From the NCBI GenBank assembly GCA_021776095.1, contig JAJFGO010000098.1, forward strand, positions 120,698 through 184,697: 64,000 bases of DNA, written 5' to 3'. Below are positions 36,060 through 44,649 of the stretch, piece after piece. A model generated the notes under the pieces. That model was not told the origin of the DNA. It saw nothing but the letters and a program-made list of their open reading frames with translations, and did not search any database. Origin of the DNA: Kiloniellaceae bacterium. Lineage in GTDB: Bacteria > Pseudomonadota > Alphaproteobacteria > Kiloniellales > J153. The position numbers and the translations under genes were made by a program. Every line of letters begins with the position of its first letter. Positions within the stretch are counted from its first letter, which is position 1.

Positions 36060-38141
36060 CTATCCTGACCTGAGATAGCGTACCGCGATATCCTGCTCGA
36101 ACAAGTAAAGCAGAACGCGCAGAGCCTGGCCCCGCGGGCCCTGAAGCTCAGCGTCCCACTCCAGTATCAGTCGGGCATCGTCACGCGCGGCGGCGAGCAA
36201 GTCCTGGTGCACGGCCAGATCGGCCAGGTGGAACTCCGGTATGCCGCTTTGCCGGGTGCCCAGCAGTTCGCCGGCACCCCGCAAGCGCAAATCCTCCTCG
36301 GCAATCCGGAATCCGTCGTCGGTTTCACGCATGACCCGCAGGCGCGAGCGCGCCGTTTCGCCGAGCGGTCCCTGGTAGAGTAACAGGCAGGTCGATTTGG
36401 CCGCGCCCCGGCCGATCCGCCCGCGCATCTGATGGAGCTGCGCCAAGCCGAATCGCTCAGCGTGCTCGATCACCATGATGCTGGCCTTGGGCACGTCGAC
36501 CCCGACTTCGATCACCGTTGTGGCAACCAGCAGGTTCAGGTTGCCTTCGGCGAAAGCGGCCATCGCGGCGTCCTTTTCCTTGCCCTTCATGCGGCCGTGG
36601 ATCAAACCGACCTGGGGTCCGAAACGCGCGCTCAGGGTTGCGCAGCGCTCCTTCGCGGCAGCCAGGTCGCTGACCTCCGACTCCTCGACCAAAGGGCAGA
36701 CCCAATAGACCTTGGCGCCGGATTGCAGGGCGCGGCCGACCCCTTCGACGACCTCGTTGAGGCGATCCAGGGGCAAGGTCCGGGTGTCGATCGGCTGACG
36801 GCCGGCCGGCTTCTCGGTTAGACGGGAGACTTCCATATCACCGTAAGCGGTCAAGACCAGGGTACGGGGGATCGGGGTCGCGGTCATGACCAGCATGTCG
36901 ACCGCGGTGCCTTTTGCGGCCAGGCCAATGCGTTGGTGCACGCCGAAACGATGTTGCTCGTCGATCACCACCAGGCCCAGATCGTGGAAGGCGACATCTT
37001 GTTGGAACAGGGCGTGGGTGCCGATGGCGATAGCCGCATCGCCCCGGCTCAATCGCTCGACCGCTTCACGGCGCGCCTTGCCCTTGTCCCGCCCGGTTAA
37101 GAGCTCGACCGCGACCCCGGCGGCGGCGGCCAGCGGCGCGATAGTCTGGTAATGCTGCCGGGCCAGGATCTCGGTTGGCGCCATGATGGCCGCCTGGGCC
37201 CCGGTTTCGACTGCGTTCAGCATGGCAAGCAAGGCCACCACAGTCTTGCCGCTGCCCACGTCGCCCTGAAGCAGGCGCAGCATCCGGGCGCCGCGGGCCA
37301 TGTCCGCCGCGATCTCGGCCCAGGCGGTATTCTGCGAGGCCGTCAACTCGAAGGGCAGGGCGGCCATGGCCTTGGCCCGCAAGTGCCCATCGCCCTTGAG
37401 CACCCGGCCGTGCTGGGCGCGCTGATGGTGCCGGACCAGGGCCAAGGCCAGTTGATTGGCCAGAAGCTCGTCGTAGGCCAGACGGGATCGCGCCGGTGTC
37501 GAAGGGTCGAGGTCACCGGGGCCGCCCGGGGCGTGGGCGCCGCGCAGGGCCTCGAGCCAATTCGGCCAGTCCTGTTGCCGCTGATAAGCGGGATCGAGCC
37601 ATTCGGGCAACTCTGGGGCGCGCGCCAAGGCCGCCTGAGCCGCCTTGCTGAGGGGCTTTAAGGTCAGTCCGGCGGTCAAGGGATACACCGGCTCGACGGT
37701 TTTGAGTTTTTTTATCTCCTCGAGCCGGCCCACATGGTCCGGGTGGGTAATCTGAAGCCGCGCGCCGTAGGCCTCCAGCCGGCCACTGACGACACGCTCC
37801 TCTCCCTCTGGGAGGATCTTGGCCAGGTATTCCGGGCGGGCATGGAAGAACACCAGATCAAGGCGGCCTGTCTCGTCGCTGCAATATATGCGGTAGGGCT
37901 GACGGCGGCTGTGCGGTGCTTCGTGGCGGCCGACTCGCAGCACGATGGTTGCAATCCGGCCGGGCTCCGCCGCGGCGATCTTGGGCGCGTAGCGCCGGTC
38001 GATAATGCCGCTGGGCAGATGCCAACAAAGGTCCACCACATGTGGGCCCGCCAGGCTCTCGACAAGCTTGGCGTAGCGCGGGCCGATGCCCGGCAAGGTG
38101 GCTACCGGAGCAAATAAAGGAAACAGGATTTCCGGACGCAC
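36060..38141 (-). CDS. recG: ATP-dependent DNA helicase RecG
   Basis: A 693-residue helicase that remodels stalled forks and Holliday junctions. The N-terminal wedge includes LPGIGPRYAKLVESLAG. Walker A is GDVGSGKTVVALLAML, the DEQH box is VVIDEQHRFGVHQR, and the TATPIPRTL and C-terminal RGRIGRGAAKS motifs are in order. The GTG start at 38141 has GAGGAAAG upstream. A longer frame reaching 38213 has no homology in its extra part. mfd and sdhE lie upstream on the other strand, the usual alphaproteobacterial grouping. Confidence 0.96.
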   Translation of the reverse strand: MRPEILFPLFAPVATLPGIGPRYAKLVESLAGPHVVDLCWHLPSGIIDRRYAPKIAAAEPGRIATIVLRVGRHEAPHSRRQPYRIYCSDETGRLDLVFFHARPEYLAKILPEGEERVVSGRLEAYGARLQITHPDHVGRLEEIKKLKTVEPVYPLTAGLTLKPLSKAAQAALARAPELPEWLDPAYQRQQDWPNWLEALRGAHAPGGPGDLDPSTPARSRLAYDELLANQLALALVRHHQRAQHGRVLKGDGHLRAKAMAALPFELTASQNTAWAEIAADMARGARMLRLLQGDVGSGKTVVALLAMLNAVETGAQAAIMAPTEILARQHYQTIAPLAAAAGVAVELLTGRDKGKARREAVERLSRGDAAIAIGTHALFQQDVAFHDLGLVVIDEQHRFGVHQRIGLAAKGTAVDMLVMTATPIPRTLVLTAYGDMEVSRLTEKPAGRQPIDTRTLPLDRLNEVVEGVGRALQSGAKVYWVCPLVEESEVSDLAAAKERCATLSARFGPQVGLIHGRMKGKEKDAAMAAFAEGNLNLLVATTVIEVGVDVPKASIMVIEHAERFGLAQLHQMRGRIGRGAAKSTCLLLYQGPLGETARSRLRVMRETDDGFRIAEEDLRLRGAGELLGTRQSGIPEFHLADLAVHQDLLAAARDDARLILEWDAELQGPRGQALRVLLYLFEQDIAVRYLRSG

Positions 38142-38230
38142 AGCTTTCCTCGGCGACCTCGCGATGATCCCGGGTGGGGATTTCTTATAGCGCGATCGCG
38201 CGACGTGACGCACCGAGTCTTACGGCCGGG

Positions 38231-38989
38231 CTAGGTTCCAAAGACGCGCTTCAGGATTTCCGTCGTGCGCTTGGCGGGATCTTTACGGATCGCCGCCTCT
38301 TCCTGGGCAACATAGAAAAAGATCCCTTCCAGGGCCTCGTCCACCACGTAACCGGTCAAATCGGCCTTGACGTCGGGAACCAAGGGGATCGACTCGTACT
38401 GCCCCATCATCTTGTCGTAAGCCGCGATTGCGCCGACCTCGGACAGGTTGCGGTCGATGATCGGCTCCATGCGCGTGCCCAAGGGCGCCGACATCTTGCT
38501 TTTGAAATATTGGGTCGCGGCGTCGTCCGGTCCCTCTAGGATGCCCTTGGCGTCGTCGAGGGACATTCCGGCGATGGAATCCAGAAACAAGGCTTTGGCC
38601 TCGGGCGCCGCCGCCTCGGCACCCCTGTTGAGGCGCAGCTCCAGGTCATCGGCCAAGTCGGACATGCCGACACGGCCAAGCGCCTTCTGCACGGTCTGCA
38701 AGGTGCCGGGCAGGGGGATGTGAATCTTGGGATCGCCGTTGAAGCCGTCGAGCGCGCCGAGCTGTGCCACCACCTTCTCGGTGCCGACCTTCAGGGCCTC
38801 GCGCAGGCCGGCCGTAATCTCCTCGCCGGACAATCCGCTTGGCGTCTCCTTCGGGTCCAAATTGCCAAGGCCGCCCAAGGCATCCTTGGCCTTATCAAGA
38901 AAACCAGCTTGGGCGGCCGATATTTTCAGGGGCACGGCGGCCAGACCGGCGGCCAGCGTTGCCAAAAAAACGCGTCGGGGTTGCATCAT
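38231..38989 (-). CDS. DUF4197 domain protein, probably periplasmic
   Basis: A 252-residue protein with a signal peptide: RRVFLATLAAGLAAVPLKIS is followed by an AQAG cleavage region. The mature part is helical with the DUF4197 blocks EEITAGLREALKVGTEKVV, KIHIPLPGTLQTVQKALGRV and EALEGIFFYVAQEEAAIRKD. The role of the family is unknown. Two consecutive ATGs at 38989 and 38986 make the exact start uncertain. It is upstream of recG on the same strand, with 89 bases between. Confidence 0.85.
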   Translation of the reverse strand: MMQPRRVFLATLAAGLAAVPLKISAAQAGFLDKAKDALGGLGNLDPKETPSGLSGEEITAGLREALKVGTEKVVAQLGALDGFNGDPKIHIPLPGTLQTVQKALGRVGMSDLADDLELRLNRGAEAAAPEAKALFLDSIAGMSLDDAKGILEGPDDAATQYFKSKMSAPLGTRMEPIIDRNLSEVGAIAAYDKMMGQYESIPLVPDVKADLTGYVVDEALEGIFFYVAQEEAAIRKDPAKRTTEILKRVFGT

Positions 38990-39225
38990 GGTCAAGCCGC
39001 CTTGTCGGTTGGAGGGGTGCCGCCCCGTGTCTTTCGGGGCGCCGCAACACCGGAAAACTCTATTTGTCTTGCCGGGGTTTGACAATCTCTCCGTGTACCA
39101 TGGCGGGGGCCGCTGCCGGTGAGATCCTGCCTGGTAATAAGCGCAGTTCGAGCCTTTGCCACCTGACACGGGATCATCGAAGCTCTATATCCTAGCCTGG
39201 CGAATTTGACGAGATAGTGCGACCT
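38990..39225. other. Divergent gap upstream of sdhE and the DUF4197 gene
   Basis: This 236-base divergent region must hold promoters for both sides. A TTGACA at 39078-39083 points to the right. No clear -10 at the correct distance stands out, so I give no promoter call. No gene is seen. Confidence 0.4.
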
Positions 39226-39498
39226 ATGATCGACGGCCTGGACACGCGGCGTAAGCGACTGCGTTATCGCTGCTGGCATCGCGGCATCAAAGAGTTGGAC
39301 CTGCTTCTGGGCGGTTTCGCCGACCGGGAGCTTGCCGCTATGAGCGCGGCTGAGATGGACCGTTTCGAGGCGCTTCTCGAGGTGCCGGAGCCGGAGATCT
39401 ATGCCTGGTTCACGGGACAGGCCGCCCCGCCGGCCGCGCACGATCACGAGATCACCCGTCGTTTGCTCGCATTCAAGTGTTTGCCGGGGACCCCTTGA
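39226..39498 (+). CDS. sdhE: Succinate dehydrogenase assembly factor SdhE (DUF339)
   Basis: A 90-residue protein that helps attach FAD covalently to the SdhA subunit of complex II. The conserved RGxxE motif is in YRCWHRGIKELDLLLGGF, and the helical core continues through MDRFEALLEVPEPEIYAWF. The end, AFKCLPGTP, is a little longer than in most relatives. The ATG at 39226 is preferred over a GTG nine bases upstream. Its stop TGA overlaps the proposed TTG start of mfd (TTGA), so the two genes are likely translationally coupled. Confidence 0.92.
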   Translation: MIDGLDTRRKRLRYRCWHRGIKELDLLLGGFADRELAAMSAAEMDRFEALLEVPEPEIYAWFTGQAAPPAAHDHEITRRLLAFKCLPGTP

Positions 39499-42400
39499 GC
39501 GTTTCGGGTCTTCAATTGCCGGGACGGGGCCGCGTGCTGATCGCCAACGCGCCTGAGGGCCTCGACGCGCTCCTGATCGGTGGCTTCGTCGAGGCTGCGA
39601 CAGCGAAAAGCCTTCTGCATGTGGCGCGCGACGAGGTCCGGATGATGCGCCAGATCGAGGCGATCCGCTTCTTCGCCCCGGCGCTCGAGGTTCTGGCCCT
39701 GCCGGCCTGGGATTGCTTGCCCTACGATCGGGTTGGCCCGCATCGCGACGTGCTGTCGCGCCGGATCGACACCCTGACCCGGCTTCTGGATCCGATACCC
39801 GAAGACGCGGCGGGGCGCGTGGTCGTGACCACAGTCAGCGCCCTTCTGCAACGGGTCCCGCCCCGCGCGTCCTTCGTCGGCAAGGCCCTGGAAGGCAGGG
39901 CCGGTGCGCCGTTCTCGCTCGAGGATTTGACCGCCTATCTGGGCCACAACGGCTACTTCCGGGCTGAGACGGTCGGTGAGCCGGGCGAGTACGCCCTGCG
40001 TGGCGGGATCGTCGATGTCTTTCCGCCGGGTGCGGACCAACCGTTGCGCTTGGATCTCTTCGGCGACGAACTGGAAAGCATCCGCACCTTCGATCCGCTC
40101 AGCCAGCGCACTAGCGGCACTTGTGAGTTCTTTCGTTTGAAACCGGTCAGCGAGATCGTGCTCGACGCCGGTTCGATCGAACGGTTCCGCACCGGCTATG
40201 TCGCTGACTTTGGGGCCGTGCGCGGCGACGATCCATTGTACGAGGCGGTCAGTGCCGGACGCTTGCACCCGGGAATGGAGCATTGGCTGCCACTATTCTT
40301 CGAGTCCCTCGAAACCTTGCCGGACTATCTGCCGGGGGCGGCGATTACCTTCGATCATCAGGCCGAGGCGGCGCGCGACGCCCGCCTGGAGCTGACCCGC
40401 GACTACTACGAGGCGCGCAAGAGCCTGCAGCGTTCGGCTGCCGCCGATGGCGCGATCTACAAACCGCTCGCGCCCGAACGCCTTTATCTGGACGCAGCCG
40501 AATGGGATGCGGTGCTCGACGGACGCTCGGTTGGAGTTTTTACCCCCTTCGCCGCGCCGGACGGTGTTCCCGGCGGGCCCGGTGTGCTTGACGCGCGGGG
40601 CCGGCGCGGCCGCGACTTCGCCGAAGCACGGGCCCAGGCCGACGGCAATGTGTTCGACGCGGTCGAGGCCCATATCGGGGCCGAACAGGCCGCCGGGCGC
40701 CGGGTTTATGTGGTGGGCACCAGCATCGGCGCGCGTGATCGCCTCGGCACTCTATTGAGCGAGCATGGCCTTCCCCAACCGGCATCGATCGAGACCTGGC
40801 GCCAGGCGCAAGCCCTCGCGCCCGGGATCGTGGGGCTAGTCACCCTGGGCCTGGACGCGGGTTTCGCGACCCCCGAGCTCAGCATCGTCACCGAGCAGGA
40901 TATCCTGGGTGAACGGATCGTCCGGCCCGCCGCCAAGCGCCGCCGCTCCGAGAATTTCCTGACCGAGGTGTCCGCCCTGCAGGAGGGCGATTTGGTGGTG
41001 CATGCCGATCACGGCATCGGCCGCTACGACGGGCTGGTGACCATCGAGGTCGGCACGGCGCCCCACGATTGTTTGAAGGTGGTTTATCACGGCGGTGACC
41101 GGCTGTTCGTCCCAGTCGAGAACATCGAGGTGCTCTCACGCTTCGGCTCCGAGGACGCCAATGTCGATCTGGACCGTTTGGGCGGCGCTAACTGGCAGGC
41201 GCGCAAGGCGCGAGTTAAGCAACGGCTTAAGGACATCGCCGACAAGCTGATCAAGATCGCCGCCGCCCGGGCGACCCACGAGGCCGACGTGATTGCGCCG
41301 CCGGCCGGCCTTTACGACGAATTCGCCGCGCGGTTCCCCTATCCGGAAACCGAGGATCAACTGCGCGCCATCGAGGACACCCTAGCCGATCTTGCGTCCG
41401 GCCAACCCATGGACCGCCTGGTTTGCGGTGATGTCGGCTTCGGCAAGACCGAGGTTGCCCTGCGCGCCGCCTTCGTGACCGCCATGGCCGGCAAGCAGGC
41501 CGCCGTCGTGGTGCCGACCACGCTGCTCTGCCGGCAACACCACAAGACCTTCATGGAGCGCTTCGCTGGCCTGCCGATCAATATCGTGCAGTTGTCCCGC
41601 CTGGTTGGCGCCAAGGACTCGGCGGAAGCCAAGGCGGCCCTCGCCGCCGGCCAGGCCGACATCGTCATTGGCACCCACGCGCTTTTGGGAAAGGCGATCA
41701 AATTCCGCGATCTGGGCCTGTTGATTGTCGATGAGGAGCAGCATTTCGGCGTCAAACAGAAGGAGCGCCTCAAGGAATTGCGTGAAAACGTCCACGTCTT
41801 GACCCTGACCGCGACGCCGATCCCGCGCACTCTGCAGTTGGCCATGTCGGGTGTGAAGGAAATGAGCCTGATCGCCACCCCGCCGGTCGATCGCCTGGCG
41901 GTACGCACGTTCGTTTTGCCTTACGATCCAGTGGTGGTGCGCGAGGCGATCCAGCGCGAGAAGTTTCGCGGTGGGCAGATCTTCTACGTTTGCCCTCGGA
42001 TCGAGGATCTGGACGGGATCGCGGAACGCCTGCGAAAATTGGTGCCGGAATGCAAGGTCGCGGTCGCCCATGGGCGCTTGGCGCCGAGCCAGCTCGAGGA
42101 GGTCATGACCGCCTTCTACGACGGGCGCTACGACATTCTGCTCTCGACCCAAATCGTCGAATCGGGCCTTGATATTCCGACCGCGAACACCATTGTGGTG
42201 CACCGCGCCGATATGTTCGGCCTGGCCCAGCTTTACCAACTGCGCGGGCGGATCGGCCGGTCCAAGGCGCGCGGCTATGCTTACCTCACCCTGCCGCCCG
42301 GGCGCCTCTTGAAGCCGGCGGCGGAAAAGCGCCTTGAGGTCATGCAGACCCTCGATACCCTGGGGGCCGGCTTTACCCTGGCTAGCCACGACATGGATAT

Positions 42401-42989
42401 CCGCGGCGCCGGCAATCTGCTGGGCGAAGAGCAGTCCGGCCACATTCGCGAGGTCGGGATCGAGCTATACCAGCAGATGCTGGAGGAGGCGGTGGCGGTC
42501 GCACGCGGCGGCGGCCCGACCGCCGAGGCGGCGCCGGAGCCATTCTCACCGCAAATCAACGTCGGCAGTCCGGTCCTGATTCCCGATACCTTCGTGGCCG
42601 ACCTGAACCTTCGCCTCGGCCTCTACCGACGCCTCTCGAACCTGGTCGACCGGAACGAGATCGAGGGCTTCGCGGCCGAGCTGATCGACCGCTTCGGGCC
42701 GCTTCCGGCAGAGGTTGAGAACCTGCTGCAGATCATGGCGATCAAGCGCCTGTGCCGCGACGCCGGGGTCGACAAGGTCGATGCTGGGCCCAAGGGCGCG
42801 GTGGTCTCCTTCTTCGAGAACCGCTTCGCCAAGCCGGAGGCCCTGGTCCATTTCATCGGCCGACAACGGGGCATGGTCAAGTTGCGCCCGGACCATAAGC
42901 TGGTCTTCCAGCGCGACTGGGACGACCCGCGAAAGCGGGTCACGGGTGTGCGCAAACTGATGGACGAGTTGGCCGGGCTAGCGGCCTAG
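39495..42989 (+). CDS. mfd: Transcription-repair coupling factor Mfd
   Basis: A 1164-residue ATP-dependent translocase that removes stalled RNA polymerase and recruits UvrA. The N-terminal UvrB-like part includes ALPAWDCLPYDRVGPH. The RNA-polymerase-interaction domain follows in the middle (DLVVHADHGIGRYDGL). The helicase motor has Walker A GDVGFGKTEVALRAAF, the DEEQ box VDEEQHFGVKQKE, TATPIPRTLQ and the RGRIGRSKARGYAY motif. The last part is the D7 autoinhibitory domain. The start is TTG at 39495, overlapping the sdhE stop; a GTG at 39477 is possible. Confidence 0.96.
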   Translation: MSVSGLQLPGRGRVLIANAPEGLDALLIGGFVEAATAKSLLHVARDEVRMMRQIEAIRFFAPALEVLALPAWDCLPYDRVGPHRDVLSRRIDTLTRLLDPIPEDAAGRVVVTTVSALLQRVPPRASFVGKALEGRAGAPFSLEDLTAYLGHNGYFRAETVGEPGEYALRGGIVDVFPPGADQPLRLDLFGDELESIRTFDPLSQRTSGTCEFFRLKPVSEIVLDAGSIERFRTGYVADFGAVRGDDPLYEAVSAGRLHPGMEHWLPLFFESLETLPDYLPGAAITFDHQAEAARDARLELTRDYYEARKSLQRSAAADGAIYKPLAPERLYLDAAEWDAVLDGRSVGVFTPFAAPDGVPGGPGVLDARGRRGRDFAEARAQADGNVFDAVEAHIGAEQAAGRRVYVVGTSIGARDRLGTLLSEHGLPQPASIETWRQAQALAPGIVGLVTLGLDAGFATPELSIVTEQDILGERIVRPAAKRRRSENFLTEVSALQEGDLVVHADHGIGRYDGLVTIEVGTAPHDCLKVVYHGGDRLFVPVENIEVLSRFGSEDANVDLDRLGGANWQARKARVKQRLKDIADKLIKIAAARATHEADVIAPPAGLYDEFAARFPYPETEDQLRAIEDTLADLASGQPMDRLVCGDVGFGKTEVALRAAFVTAMAGKQAAVVVPTTLLCRQHHKTFMERFAGLPINIVQLSRLVGAKDSAEAKAALAAGQADIVIGTHALLGKAIKFRDLGLLIVDEEQHFGVKQKERLKELRENVHVLTLTATPIPRTLQLAMSGVKEMSLIATPPVDRLAVRTFVLPYDPVVVREAIQREKFRGGQIFYVCPRIEDLDGIAERLRKLVPECKVAVAHGRLAPSQLEEVMTAFYDGRYDILLSTQIVESGLDIPTANTIVVHRADMFGLAQLYQLRGRIGRSKARGYAYLTLPPGRLLKPAAEKRLEVMQTLDTLGAGFTLASHDMDIRGAGNLLGEEQSGHIREVGIELYQQMLEEAVAVARGGGPTAEAAPEPFSPQINVGSPVLIPDTFVADLNLRLGLYRRLSNLVDRNEIEGFAAELIDRFGPLPAEVENLLQIMAIKRLCRDAGVDKVDAGPKGAVVSFFENRFAKPEALVHFIGRQRGMVKLRPDHKLVFQRDWDDPRKRVTGVRKLMDELAGLAA

Positions 42990-42995
42990 TGGCGC

Positions 42996-43847
42996 TCAAT
43001 CCAGTTTGAAGCCTTTGGCGCGGACGAAAGCGCCGAAGTTGGCGCGTTCCGGCTTGGCGTACTGCCGGGCCTTGTCTTCGGACCAGCCATAGTCCTCAGA
43101 CGTGCCGAAGTCGGCTTCGCTGCGCTGGGTGCCGTACGGCTGCTCGGCGGTGCGGGCGCGGTCGTATGCCTCTATCGATGCTCCCTGACTCTCCTCGTCG
43201 AACATGTCGGTGTGCACCGTGGCGGCGAGCGGCAAGCGCATGGAGATGTCGGTTGCCGCAGCCGGCCAACCGAGCGCCAGCCCCGCGACCGGAAAGACGC
43301 GGTCGGGTAGGGCCAAGAGGTCGCTCACGGCCTGGGCCTCGTTGCGGATTGCGCTGATAGGGCAGGTTCCCAGGCCTACCGCCTCGGCGGCGGTCACCAG
43401 GGCGCCCAGGGCGATCGCGGCGTCTACTGTGGCGTTGAAGAAGGCATCCATATGGTTGTTGGCGAAGGGCCGCCCGCGCAGATCGTGCAGTAGCCTTTGG
43501 CGCGCGTGGTTGCCGCAAAACACCAGCAGAGCCGGGGCGCCGCCAATCCAGGCTTGGCTGCCGACCAAATCGTCGATCTTCTGGCGCTGGAAAGTATCGG
43601 AAACGATCACTATATCGCGCTGCTGCAAATCGCTCTTGCTGGGAGCGGAGAGGGCGACTGCACACAAAAGCTGGATCAAGCGCTGATCGACCGGCCTATT
43701 CGCGAAAGCCCGGCAGCTCGCGTGTCCGGCCATGCCGGCCAGGGTTTCGAGACCGGGAAGCTCGCCGGTATGAATTTCGCCCCCGTCCATAAAACGGGCT
43801 TTCAAGTCGCGGCGCAGCTTGCCCTGTGCCTGTGATGTCCTTGGCAT
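42996..43847 (-). CDS. Nitroreductase family oxidoreductase
   Basis: A 283-residue FMN-dependent reductase. The N-terminal SCRAFANRPVDQRLIQLL and the block AVALSAPSKSDLQQRDIVIV match the nitroreductase (NfsA/FrP-like) fold, where Arg/Ser/Asn residues bind FMN. A C-terminal extension carries the stretch EADFGTSEDYGWSEDKARQY. The substrate is not predictable; such enzymes reduce quinones or nitro compounds with NADPH. The stop is seven bases from the mfd stop on the other strand. The DsbA-like gene lies directly upstream on the same strand, with six bases between. Confidence 0.82.
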   Translation of the reverse strand: MPRTSQAQGKLRRDLKARFMDGGEIHTGELPGLETLAGMAGHASCRAFANRPVDQRLIQLLCAVALSAPSKSDLQQRDIVIVSDTFQRQKIDDLVGSQAWIGGAPALLVFCGNHARQRLLHDLRGRPFANNHMDAFFNATVDAAIALGALVTAAEAVGLGTCPISAIRNEAQAVSDLLALPDRVFPVAGLALGWPAAATDISMRLPLAATVHTDMFDEESQGASIEAYDRARTAEQPYGTQRSEADFGTSEDYGWSEDKARQYAKPERANFGAFVRAKGFKLD

Positions 43848-43853
43848 CGCGCC

Positions 43854-44513
43854 TCAGACCTCAGCCTCTGCGCCGGCCTCTTTCTCTTCCTCCTGAAGCG
43901 CCAGATCGAATAGCTGATGCAGCACGTCCGGTGGATGGGCGCCGGCCAGCGCGTACTTGCCGTTGAAGATGAAGCAAGGCACCCCGTTGATCCCGGCCTT
44001 GCGGGCCTGGGCATCTTCCTCGCGGATGATTTCCGCCTCGGCGTCGCTGGCCAGAAAGGTGCGGGCCGCTTCCTGGTCCAGCCCGGCTTCGGCTGCGGCG
44101 GCGGTCAAGACCTCCAGATCGCCGATGTTCTCGCCGCGCAGGAAATAGGCTTTGAACAGGGCCTCGACGATCTCGTCCTGCCGGTCGTGCGTCCGGGCAT
44201 AGCGGATCAGGCGGTGCGAGTTCACCGTGTTGGGCGTGCGCGCGATGCTATCGAAGGCAAAGGGAATCTCTTCCATTTCGCCGGCTGCGCGGACTTGGTC
44301 GTAGATCGCCTTGGCGTTCGAGGCGCCGCCGAACTTGGTTTCCAGGTAATGCCCCCGCTCCATGCCCTCGGCCGGCATGTCCGGGTTGAGCTGAAAGGCG
44401 CGCCAGCGCACCGTCAGTCCCATCTGGGGCCGCGCCTCTAAGGCCCGCTCGAGCCGCCGCTTGCCGATGTAGCACCAGGGGCAGACCGTGTCGGAGAAGA
44501 TGTCTATTTCCAT
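43854..44513 (-). CDS. DsbA family oxidoreductase, FrnE-like
   Basis: A 219-residue thioredoxin-fold protein. The redox motif is CPWC at residues 11-14 in SDTVCPWCYIGKRRLERAL. The cis-Pro loop is in INGVPCFIFNGKYALAGA. The absence of a signal peptide suggests a cytoplasmic 2-hydroxychromene isomerase/FrnE-type protein rather than periplasmic DsbA. The end is Glu-rich (EEEKEAGAEAE). It lies upstream of the nitroreductase gene, and the two probably form an operon. Confidence 0.88.
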   Translation of the reverse strand: MEIDIFSDTVCPWCYIGKRRLERALEARPQMGLTVRWRAFQLNPDMPAEGMERGHYLETKFGGASNAKAIYDQVRAAGEMEEIPFAFDSIARTPNTVNSHRLIRYARTHDRQDEIVEALFKAYFLRGENIGDLEVLTAAAAEAGLDQEAARTFLASDAEAEIIREEDAQARKAGINGVPCFIFNGKYALAGAHPPDVLHQLFDLALQEEEKEAGAEAEV

Positions 44514-44649
44514 GGTTTTCCGTCCCTTGCCGGCACCGGGATGAGCCTCTGGGCTTGACCTATACTGGTCCCGCCGGGACCATAGCGCGAAACCGACGCT
44601 GGGCGTAAGCTCCCGCCGGTAAAATGTTGCTGATGAGGTGGGTTAGGCC

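Noticed and set aside
41382..42443. A 353-codon frame opposite mfd
   Set aside because: It is antisense to conserved helicase motifs and shows no homology of its own.
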